Of a stretch of DNA of 5,318 nucleotides, positions 1-5,318 are shown piece by piece (position 1 is the stretch's first letter; each line of letters opens with the position of its first letter). This DNA comes from CAYJVP01 sp964373615. GTDB taxonomy: Bacteria > Patescibacteriota > Patescibacteriia > UBA9934 > GWF2-40-263. The DNA is taken from NCBI GenBank assembly GCA_964373615.1, contig CAYJVP010000064.1:1-5318 (forward strand). The letters run 5' to 3'. Made by a program: the position numbers and the translations under genes. The notes beneath the pieces are model-generated. The model made no database searches. It was not told where the DNA came from and saw only the letters and a program-made list of their open reading frames with translations.

Positions 1-1632
1 GCTCTGCACGAGTGAGCCGAGCCGAAACCCAATCAGCCGTTTCGTCACGCCATTCGTTTGCGAACGAGCCAGAAGACGCAGATGCTTGCCATCCGCGCCC
101 ATGGTCTCAACTCCGAGAATCACAAGACGTGGCAGCAAAAACACGGGCTCCCGATTCCCCTCTCCAAACGGTTCTAACCTTGAGAGCGCTTCGTAAAACT
201 CCCAGTTGACGTCTCCAAGCAAGAGCGTGGCATCAAGGTTGATGATCGGCGACCGCGAGACATCCTTCAGGTCCTCGGCCGCCACCCTCGTCATCCGCTC
301 GACCGCCTGCGCGAATCGATCGCGACCGCTTGTCGAAAACCCACACGCCTGCGGATGCCCGCCAAAACGATCAAGGTGTTCGGAAGCGGCATGGAGGGCG
401 TTCATGATGTTAAAGGCGGGGATGCTACGCCCTGACCCAACAATTTTTTCGCCGTCGTACCCGGCAACCAAAACGGGGCGACCAAACTCGCTTGCCAGTT
501 TTCCAGCCACGAGGCCCACGAGTCCGGCGGACCAACCGTCGGAAACCGCCACGAGAAGTGCACGGTCGCCCGGATCGCCGATCTGTTCCAAAGCGGCACG
601 GTACATCTCGTCGCTCGCGCGCTGGCGCGCCGCGTTTGTCGCATTGAGTTCCTGCGCCAAACGGATCGCCTCTTCCTCGTCCTCGCTCACAAGCAATCGA
701 AACGCACCAGATGCATGGTTCATCCGTCCGGCTGCGTTCAAGCGCGGCCCGATTTGGAATCCAATCGTCCCCGTGTCGATCTTTCCAGGCGCGACGCCTG
801 CCGTCTCGAATAATTTTTTGAGTCCGATCCGCCGCGTCTTTTGAAGCACGGTCAGCCCATACTTTTCAAGAACCCGGTTCTCGCCTGTAAGCGGCATCAC
901 GTCCGTCACCGTGGCGATCGCCACAAAATCGAGAAGCCATTTCTCGTATCCTTCGGGAAAGGCGGCTCCCCGAGCGCGTGCTTCGTGGATAAGCGCGCTG
1001 GCAAGTTTAAACGCGACCCCCGTGCCGCACAAAGAAGCGTTCGGGTACGTCTCGCCCGGCACAAGCGGATGTAAAAGGACCGCTTCCTCCGGAAGCTCTG
1101 CCGGCATGGTGTGGTGGTCACACACAATCGTGTCGATCCCGAGCTCCTTGGCTTTCGCAATTGCCTCGCGATTGCTAATGCCGCAATCGACCGTGATCAC
1201 CAGTCGGGTGTGTTCGTGTTCATGAAGATGCTCTGCCGTGGATGGAGCAAATCCGTACCCTTCTTTCTCGCGATGGGGAATGTACACCGTGAGTTTCGTT
1301 TCATCGTAGGACAGCGCGCGGCAGATGTCCCGAAGCGTTGAAAAAAGCGCTGCGGAGCCGCACACGCCGTCCGCATCATAATCCCCGTGTACCGTGATGA
1401 CCTCATGTGCCGCCAAGGCGACGAACACGCGATCGACCGCGGCGCGCATGTTTCGAAATTGGCCTGGATGATGCTGGTCGCGCTCCCAGTCTGGACGCAA
1501 AAAAATGTCGATCTCCTCCTTCGTGCGCACTCCACGATTCCACAGACACTGCAAAAGAATCGGAGAGATCTCCGGATGTTTTGTATGAACCTCGTCCGGC
1601 ACGGGCTCGGCGAGCACCCATTCTTTTTTCAT
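1..1632 (-). CDS. recJ: RecJ single-stranded-DNA-specific 5'-3' exonuclease, C-terminus cut off by window edge
   Basis: RecJ degrades single-stranded DNA 5' to 3' in the cytoplasm, using metal ions, in recombination, mismatch and base-excision repair. I translated the minus strand by hand: 544 codons are open from the ATG to base 1 with no stop. The DHH phosphoesterase motifs are in order: DYDADG at residues 84-89, EGYG near 124, VDCG at 148-151 (D149), DHH at 172-174 and D244 in TVTDVMPL. NAAGR follows at 299-303. The DHHA1 domain has the GGHPQA motif at 424-429 (usual form GGHPxAAG, here followed by Cys). Residues from about 460 onward resemble the RecJ OB-fold region. E. coli RecJ is 577 residues, so perhaps 20-50 residues are missing. 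The start overlaps the lepA stop as ATGA, with no Shine-Dalgarno sequence evident, so translation is probably coupled to lepA. Family assignment is firm; the in vivo role is inferred. Confidence 0.96.
   Translation of the reverse strand, partial: MKKEWVLAEPVPDEVHTKHPEISPILLQCLWNRGVRTKEEIDIFLRPDWERDQHHPGQFRNMRAAVDRVFVALAAHEVITVHGDYDADGVCGSAALFSTLRDICRALSYDETKLTVYIPHREKEGYGFAPSTAEHLHEHEHTRLVITVDCGISNREAIAKAKELGIDTIVCDHHTMPAELPEEAVLLHPLVPGETYPNASLCGTGVAFKLASALIHEARARGAAFPEGYEKWLLDFVAIATVTDVMPLTGENRVLEKYGLTVLQKTRRIGLKKLFETAGVAPGKIDTGTIGFQIGPRLNAAGRMNHASGAFRLLVSEDEEEAIRLAQELNATNAARQRASDEMYRAALEQIGDPGDRALLVAVSDGWSAGLVGLVAGKLASEFGRPVLVAGYDGEKIVGSGRSIPAFNIMNALHAASEHLDRFGGHPQACGFSTSGRDRFAQAVERMTRVAAEDLKDVSRSPIINLDATLLLGDVNWEFYEALSRLEPFGEGNREPVFLLPRLVILGVETMGADGKHLRLLARSQTNGVTKRLIGFRLGSLVQS
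1629..1632 (-). other. ATGA stop/start overlap joining lepA to recJ
   Basis: On the minus strand the lepA stop TGA (1631-1629) shares bases with the recJ start ATG (1632-1630). The sequence just upstream inside lepA shows no purine-rich ribosome binding site. This arrangement usually means terminating ribosomes restart on the next gene, so the two genes should share one mRNA and be made in linked amounts. Overlap is seen directly; coupling is inferred. Confidence 0.85.
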
Positions 1633-3422
1633 GTGCGCTTGAGAACGTTCAGATACGCGTCCGCGGGAATGTCGACACTCCCCCTTCCAAGGGCGGCCAT
1701 CTTGGCTTTTCCTTTCTTCTGTTTTTCGAGAAGCTTGCGCTTGCGTGTCACGTCTCCGCCGTACAAATGTCCGGTCACGTCTTTTCGAAACGCCGAGATG
1801 CGATCCGCGGCCACGACCTTGCCCCCCACGGCCGCTTGCAGTTTGATCACGAACCATTCCTTGGGAATCGACGTCTTCAGCGATTCGACGATCTGTCGAC
1901 CAACCCTCTCTGCCTCATCGCGATACACCAAAGAAGAAAGGGCGTCGACGCGCTCTTCGGCCACCAAAATGTCGAGACGCACCACATCGGCCGATCGATA
2001 GTCGGTTAATTCGTAATTGAGCGAGGCGTATCCCGCGGTGACACTCTTCAACGCATCGTAAAAATCCACGATCACGGTCGCAAGCGGCATATCGTAATGA
2101 AGAATCGCACGATCCTCGGAGAGATATTCCGTCGTTTGATAGATGCCGCGACGCTCTTGGGTCAGCGCCATGACCGAGCCGATGTGCTCCTTGGGGGTGA
2201 CGATGTCTGCCCTGACCCACGGCTCATCGATAGACTCAAGATACGAAGCGTCCGGGAGTTCGAGCGGGCTCTTGATAATCATCTCCTCCGTCGCTTTCCT
2301 TTTCACACGATAGGCAACCGAAGGCGTGGTGACGATCACGTTGACACCAAATTCACGCGCCAAACGCTCCTTCAAAATTTCCAAGTGCAGCATGCCGAGC
2401 AACCCGCAACGAAATCCGTAGCCAATCGCGGGAGAGTGTTCGGGCTCATAGGCGAGCGCGGCGTCGTTTAATTTTAGCTTCTCCATGGACTCGCGCAATT
2501 TTTGAAACTCTGCGCCGTCTTTTGGAAAAACACCGGCAAACACCATGGGACGAACCTCGCGATACCCGGAGAGTGGTTCGGTCGCGGCGCGTGCAGAGAG
2601 CGTTAAGGTGTCACCGACCCGACAGGAGGAAAGGTCCTTGAACCCCGTGACAATGTAGCCGATCTGTCCGCATTCAAGCTCGGGTGTTGGCTGATAGCCC
2701 GACGGCCCCAAGGCGCCAAGCTCAAGAATTTCTCCGTCGGATGTTGTTGCCATCATCCGCAGGCGATCCGCCTTGCGAAACGCGCCGTCTACCACGCGCA
2801 CATAGGCAACAACCCCTTTGTAATCATCGTACTTAGAATCAAAGACGAGGGCACGCGATGCGGCGTCCGGACGGCCCGAGGGCGGCGGGATGCGGTGGAT
2901 CACCGCGTCCAAGAGCTCCGGGACGCCCTGTCCCGTTTTCCCGCTCACCAGAAGAATCTCCGAGGGGTCACACCCAATGAGTTTTACGAGCTCGCCCGTT
3001 CGCTTCGGAATGTCAGCAGCGGGTAAATCAATTTTGTTAAGAGCCGGGATGATGGCAAGGTCCTCGCCGAGAGCCAAAAAAAGATTGCCAACGGTCTGCG
3101 CTTGCACGCCTTGGGTGGCGTCCACAAGAAGCACGGCCCCCTCGACCGCTGCCAGAGAACGCGACACCTCGTAGGTAAAATCAACATGTCCGGGCGTGTC
3201 GATGATGTTCAGGGCGTGAGCTTTGTATTGCATCCTGGCGGGCGCGAGTTTAATCGTAATGCCGCGCTCGCGTTCAAGATCCATGGAGTCAAGAATCTGC
3301 TCTTTCATTTTTCGCTTCTCAACCGCTCCCGTGATCTCAAGCAACCGATCGGCCAGCGTGGACTTGCCATGGTCAATGTGGGCGATGATGCAAAAATTGC
3401 GAATGTGAGATTGATCGGCCAT
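1629..3422 (-). CDS. lepA: LepA / elongation factor 4, ribosome-associated translational GTPase
   Basis: LepA (EF4) is a GTPase that binds the ribosome, resembles EF-G without domain IV, and has been linked to back-translocation, stress-time translation and 30S subunit assembly. The protein is complete at 597 residues (E. coli 599). The G domain has AHIDHGKS at residues 14-21 (P-loop), RGITIK near 53-58 (switch I), DTPGH at 75-79 with the catalytic-type His79, NKID at 129-132 and SGKTG at 160-164 (usual form SAKTG). Domain II, the EF-G-like domains III and V (GFRCGLLGMLHLEI is diagnostic) and the LepA-specific C-terminal domain with YGGDVTRKRKLLEKQKKGK follow. Near the C-terminus, ALGRGSVDIP is slightly longer than the common QVGNVEIP-type stretch. 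The ATG at 3422 fits the family N-terminus. There is no clear Shine-Dalgarno sequence upstream. It heads a probable lepA-recJ operon. Confidence 0.98.
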   Translation of the reverse strand: MADQSHIRNFCIIAHIDHGKSTLADRLLEITGAVEKRKMKEQILDSMDLERERGITIKLAPARMQYKAHALNIIDTPGHVDFTYEVSRSLAAVEGAVLLVDATQGVQAQTVGNLFLALGEDLAIIPALNKIDLPAADIPKRTGELVKLIGCDPSEILLVSGKTGQGVPELLDAVIHRIPPPSGRPDAASRALVFDSKYDDYKGVVAYVRVVDGAFRKADRLRMMATTSDGEILELGALGPSGYQPTPELECGQIGYIVTGFKDLSSCRVGDTLTLSARAATEPLSGYREVRPMVFAGVFPKDGAEFQKLRESMEKLKLNDAALAYEPEHSPAIGYGFRCGLLGMLHLEILKERLAREFGVNVIVTTPSVAYRVKRKATEEMIIKSPLELPDASYLESIDEPWVRADIVTPKEHIGSVMALTQERRGIYQTTEYLSEDRAILHYDMPLATVIVDFYDALKSVTAGYASLNYELTDYRSADVVRLDILVAEERVDALSSLVYRDEAERVGRQIVESLKTSIPKEWFVIKLQAAVGGKVVAADRISAFRKDVTGHLYGGDVTRKRKLLEKQKKGKAKMAALGRGSVDIPADAYLNVLKRT

Positions 3423-3430
3423 GTGGGCAC

Positions 3431-3459
3431 AGTGTAGCCGGGTTCAGCTGCTTCGTCGA
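3431..3459 (-). promoter_or_regulatory. Candidate promoter for lepA-recJ, possibly leaderless
   Basis: On the minus strand, TCGACG (3459-3454, four of six to the -35 consensus TTGACA) is followed after exactly 17 bp by TACACT (3436-3431, four of six to TATAAT). Only 8 bases then separate the -10 box from the lepA ATG, so transcription would begin at or just before the start codon. That would agree with the absence of a ribosome binding site. Both boxes are imperfect and such matches arise by chance, so this is a suggestion only. Confidence 0.35.
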
Positions 3460-3462
3460 GAG

Positions 3463-3542
3463 CTCAAACACGAGTCAGTGAGTGACATTTCCAGCCACCG
3501 AGTGACCCGTAAAAAACCCTGCCATACGGGCGACTCAAACAC
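3463..3542. repeat. Short direct repeats in the gap upstream of lepA
   Basis: The nonamer CTCAAACAC occurs twice (3463-3471 and 3534-3542, 71 bp apart). The heptamer GAGTGAC also occurs twice (3480-3486 and 3500-3506, 20 bp apart, about two helical turns). Both pairs are exact. By rough reckoning, a 9-mer repeat in 166 bp is expected about 5% of the time by chance, so either pair could be accidental or could be a weak regulator site. No gene is seen in this gap. Confidence 0.3.
3506..3530 (-). other. Inverted repeat with T-run between the winged-helix gene and lepA; weak terminator candidate
   Basis: CCCGTA (3506-3511) and TACGGG (3525-3530) form a perfect 6-bp inverted repeat around a 13-base loop. 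On the transcribed minus strand, bases 3516-3511 are six T residues preceded by a short GC-rich stretch that can form only 3-bp stems. This could be a poor intrinsic terminator for the upstream winged-helix gene, or an attenuating hairpin. The T-run sits in the loop of the better hairpin, which is not the normal terminator layout, so I rate it low. Confidence 0.2.
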
Positions 3543-3551
3543 CTGCGTGCC

Positions 3552-3571
3552 TTTGTTACATATGTAACAAA
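3552..3571. promoter_or_regulatory. Perfect 20-bp palindrome, downstream copy: candidate operator
   Basis: TTTGTTACATATGTAACAAA equals its own reverse complement over all 20 bases. It lies 17 bases after the stop codon of the winged-helix gene and about 130 bases before the lepA ATG. An identical copy sits upstream of the winged-helix gene at 4127-4146, and I saw no third copy in the window. An AT-rich stem with no following T-run argues against a terminator and for a dimeric protein binding site. The likely binder, by proximity, is the winged-helix protein encoded between the two copies. Confidence 0.75.
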
Positions 3572-3588
3572 CTCACTCCTTGCGGCAG

Positions 3589-4107
3589 TTAGACCTCCCT
3601 AGATTGATACACGGACACTCGGCGCGAAACCTCCAAAAGCTCCACAAGGAGACGCACATCGTTGGCGACATCTTTATCGGACACCCAAACACTAAGCTGT
3701 TTTTGCACGAAGCCAGACCCTCGAAGAAATCGTCGCCAGAAGGTTCGAGCGTCATTTGCCGCGACAGGAAAATCGAACGCAACAAGACAAACCATTTTAT
3801 GAGGAAGCGCCTTTTTGGTTTTACGAATACGCTCTTGCACCGTCGCACACAACGCATCTTTCTGCAGTCGAAAAATAACCGTCTCTGCTTCCACTTTGAT
3901 TTTTATCCAATCCTTTTCTTGAAGACGGTTGAAGGCCTCACGACACCTGCGAGTGCGGCAAACTTCTTTCCATTCAGCCGCAGACAGTCTTCCGCCAAAG
4001 TGGCTACGCCGAAATGCCAATGGACTTTCGGCCCATTCCAAAACGAGATCCAACCCTCCGACAAGGCTGTCAAGAACTTCTTGTTGGACCGAACCAATAT
4101 TCTTCAT
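3589..4107 (-). CDS. Winged-helix regulator with PaaX/Cas2-like C-terminal domain
   Basis: A small cytoplasmic protein of 172 residues, probably a DNA-binding transcription repressor. Residues about 35-82 look like a winged helix-turn-helix: helical stretches, then FNRLQEKDWIKIK (59-71), a typical recognition-helix-plus-wing pattern, and a beta strand. After a basic linker (about 91-104), residues 105-172 follow the ferredoxin-like layout shared by Cas2 and the PaaX C-terminal domain: MVCLVAFDFP strand with Asp112, a helix with FWRRFLRGSGF, then VQKQLSVWVSD, a second helix and a final strand RVSVYQS. Database pipelines often label such Patescibacteria proteins Cas2, but there is no Cas1 or CRISPR array here, and the N-terminal DNA-binding domain points to regulation. 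It is far shorter than E. coli PaaX. Identical 20-bp palindromes flank the gene. G+C is about 50% over 3601-4080, below its neighbours. The ATG at 4107 lacks an obvious ribosome binding site. Ligand and targets are unknown. Confidence 0.82.
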   Translation of the reverse strand: MKNIGSVQQEVLDSLVGGLDLVLEWAESPLAFRRSHFGGRLSAAEWKEVCRTRRCREAFNRLQEKDWIKIKVEAETVIFRLQKDALCATVQERIRKTKKALPHKMVCLVAFDFPVAANDARTFWRRFLRGSGFVQKQLSVWVSDKDVANDVRLLVELLEVSRRVSVYQSREV

Positions 4108-4115
4108 AAAATATG

Positions 4116-4145
4116 AGTGTGGTGTTTTTGTTACATATGTAACAA
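4116..4145 (-). promoter_or_regulatory. Candidate promoter of the winged-helix gene, overlapping the palindrome
   Basis: On the minus strand, TTGTTA (4145-4140, four of six to TTGACA) lies inside the palindrome. After 18 bp comes CACACT (4121-4116, only three of six to TATAAT), then 8 bases to the ATG, the same spacing as the candidate lepA promoter. If real, a protein on the palindrome would cover the -35 box and repress its own gene. An alternative start site farther upstream, around the ACACACT repeats at 4153-4170, would instead place the palindrome near +1. Either way the palindrome lies in the promoter region; the exact boxes are uncertain. Confidence 0.25.
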
Positions 4146-4146
4146 A
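4127..4146. promoter_or_regulatory. Perfect 20-bp palindrome, upstream copy: candidate autoregulatory operator
   Basis: TTTGTTACATATGTAACAAA, identical to the copy at 3552-3571, lies 19 bases before the ATG of the winged-helix gene at 4107. A perfect palindrome here is the classic layout for a homodimeric repressor controlling its own transcription. The 20-bp half-site repeat (TTTGTTACAT and its complement) would present two equal faces about one helical turn apart. The binding protein is inferred from position only. Confidence 0.8.
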
Positions 4147-4152
4147 GATGCG

Positions 4153-4166
4153 TAGTGTGTAGTGTG
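4153..4166. repeat. Tandem heptamer TAGTGTG x2
   Basis: Two adjoining copies of TAGTGTG (CACACTA on the minus strand) lie between the metallo-hydrolase stop codon and the upstream palindrome. They may be slippage-derived spacer sequence or part of the upstream promoter of the winged-helix gene. No function can be assigned from sequence. Confidence 0.5.
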
Positions 4167-4190
4167 TAATATTTGCCGGTACTCAATTTT

Positions 4191-5318
4191 CTAAATCTCG
4201 TGCACACTTTGGTATTCCGGGATCACGACTTCGGTGCGAAGCTCGTGGCGCAGGTGGGTGGCAAACACCTCTTTGGCTTCCGGATCCCCGTGCACAAGGA
4301 AAATCTTTTTGGGAATCTCTCCGTCTTCCGGGCGCAGCCAGCGCGTCAATTTATTCATGTCTCCGTGCGCGGAAAAGGCGCCGATCGCGCGAATGTTTGC
4401 GCGGACCTTCACGCGTTGTCCAAATACGGACACCTCTTTTGCCCCTTCGTACAACGCGCGGCCGATCGTGCCGTGCGCTTGGTAGCCAATGATAAGCAGC
4501 GTACTTTTCGGGTCCGGAAGGTATCGAATGAGGTGATGCATGATGCGCCCGCCGGACATCATGCCAGAGCCTGCCACGATCACCTTCGGGGACGGAGTGT
4601 CGTTGATGGTTTTTGAAGCGTCGACGGTCAGCGTCTCGTGCAGATTCGGAAAGCTAAAGAAGTCCCGATCCGGATCGGACAGGATAGACGCGTCAAAATG
4701 AAGAAACTCTTTGTTGTCGCGATACAACTGGGTGGCGCGGATCGCCATGGGACTGTCGAGAAAAATGGGAATGTTTGTTTTGAACTCATGAAGAAATATC
4801 TGGTTCAATTCGTACAATAGTTCTTGCGTGCGCTCAATCGAAAACGCGGGGATCATGAGCACGCCGCCTTGCTTCATGGTGCCAAGAATCGCCTCGGCAA
4901 GTTTGCGCGAACGCTCCGTGTGCGGCTCGTGCACGCGGTGCCCGTACGTGGATTCGCACACCACGACGTCCGCGTGCGAAATCGCTTCGGTCGCGGGAAG
5001 AATCGGCACGTCGTCATTGCCGATGTCGCCTGAAAAAACCACGCGCTTACCTTCCGCTTCCACAGAAATAAACGCGGACCCGAGCACGTGGCCCGCGTCG
5101 TGGAACATCACCGTGATCCCAGGAGCCACCTCGACCTGTTCGTGGTAGTTCACGGCGGAAACGCGCGAAAGAACTGAATCAAGATCCTCGCGCGCGTACA
5201 ACACAGGGTCCCCGCAGCGCTCGGCGTTCTCTTCCATGATGTGATGGGCATCTTCAAGGACGAGTCGTGTGAGTCCGAGACACGGCCCGGTCATCGTGAT
5301 CGGACCGAGGTATCCTTC
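4191..5318 (-). CDS. Beta-CASP metallo-beta-lactamase-fold RNase (YSH1/CPSF-like), N-terminus outside window
   Basis: Proteins of this family are zinc-dependent nucleases acting on RNA, related to eukaryotic CPSF-73 and archaeal and bacterial RNases of the COG1236 type. The reading frame is open through base 5318, giving 375 visible residues; an internal ATG at 5294 is not a likely start because EGYLGPIT before it matches the family. The N-terminal HxHxDH zinc motif, perhaps 70-80 residues upstream, is therefore not seen. Visible motifs, numbered from the first visible residue: AGHVLGSA (metal ligand His77), SGDIG (Asp98), ESTYGHR (beta-CASP motif A, Glu122), IPAFSIERTQELLYEL, GSGMMSGGRIMHHL (motif B His near 261-262), and SAHGD (motif C, His318), with KIFLVHGD near the end. 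It ends in TAG with no terminator hairpin before the next gene 83 bp on, so read-through is possible. Likely role is RNA processing or decay; the precise substrate is unknown. Confidence 0.93.
   Translation of the reverse strand, partial: EGYLGPITMTGPCLGLTRLVLEDAHHIMEENAERCGDPVLYAREDLDSVLSRVSAVNYHEQVEVAPGITVMFHDAGHVLGSAFISVEAEGKRVVFSGDIGNDDVPILPATEAISHADVVVCESTYGHRVHEPHTERSRKLAEAILGTMKQGGVLMIPAFSIERTQELLYELNQIFLHEFKTNIPIFLDSPMAIRATQLYRDNKEFLHFDASILSDPDRDFFSFPNLHETLTVDASKTINDTPSPKVIVAGSGMMSGGRIMHHLIRYLPDPKSTLLIIGYQAHGTIGRALYEGAKEVSVFGQRVKVRANIRAIGAFSAHGDMNKLTRWLRPEDGEIPKKIFLVHGDPEAKEVFATHLRHELRTEVVIPEYQSVHEI

Noticed and set aside
206..844. Open frame of 212 codons on the plus strand, and others between 841 and 2009
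   Set aside because: They lie opposite recJ and the end of lepA, whose motifs are unambiguous. Such long antisense frames are expected opposite G+C-rich genes.
402..1621. Four minus-strand frames of 72-112 codons inside recJ
   Set aside because: They are in other frames than the continuous 544-codon RecJ translation, which carries every expected motif; no frameshift is needed to explain them.
3552..3571. The palindrome as an intrinsic terminator of the winged-helix gene
   Set aside because: The stem is AT-rich and is followed by GGCACGC rather than a T-run on the transcribed strand, and an identical copy lies in front of the gene, where a terminator would make little sense.
3580..4116. Open frame of 178 codons on the plus strand opposite the winged-helix gene
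   Set aside because: Its translation resembles no family I know and has no domain pattern, while the minus-strand frame gives a coherent winged helix plus Cas2/PaaX-like fold. It also begins and ends close to the minus-strand gene, as a mirror frame would.
3552..4146. Two-unit CRISPR array formed by the repeated 20-mers beside a Cas2-like gene
   Set aside because: There are only two copies, 555 bp apart with a gene between them, perfectly palindromic and shorter than usual CRISPR repeats.
5292..5294. ATG at 5294 as the start of the metallo-hydrolase gene
   Set aside because: The frame continues upstream to the window edge with residues that match the family, and a start here would remove the zinc-binding HxHxDH motif.

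Overview
The window reads as a compact piece of bacterial chromosome with four protein genes, all on the minus strand, and no RNA gene, insertion sequence or CRISPR array that I can see. Gene content and protein style suggest a member of the Candidate Phyla Radiation (Patescibacteria), possibly an Uhrbacteria- or Magasanikbacteria-like lineage. The grounds are a small winged-helix protein with a PaaX/Cas2-like C-terminal half, which is typical of these genomes, a LepA ending in the form seen there, and tight packing. This is inference from family resemblance, not a placement. Normal TGA, TAA and TAG stops fit the standard bacterial code. G+C is moderate: hand counts gave about 64% in part of recJ, 53-55% in samples of lepA and the metallo-hydrolase gene, and about 50% in the winged-helix gene.

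In transcription order (right to left): (1) 5318-4191, the C-terminal 375 residues of a beta-CASP metallo-beta-lactamase-fold RNase of the YSH1/CPSF type, whose N-terminus lies beyond the right edge. (2) An 83-bp gap with a perfect 20-bp palindrome. (3) 4107-3589, a 172-residue winged-helix plus Cas2/PaaX-like protein, probably a transcription repressor. (4) A 166-bp gap with a second, identical 20-bp palindrome, some short repeats and a candidate lepA promoter. (5) 3422-1629, a complete lepA (elongation factor 4). (6) 1632-1, recJ, overlapping lepA by ATGA and running off the left edge after 544 codons.

lepA and recJ look like one translationally coupled operon joining translation quality control to DNA repair. 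The metallo-hydrolase gene upstream probably acts in RNA decay or processing. The most notable signal is the pair of identical palindromes bracketing the winged-helix gene, about 575 bp apart. They look like operators for that regulator: one lies across its own promoter region, the other between its stop codon and lepA. This would be an autoregulatory circuit that might extend to lepA-recJ, or a small mobile or looped cassette. No target gene is proven by the sequence alone.
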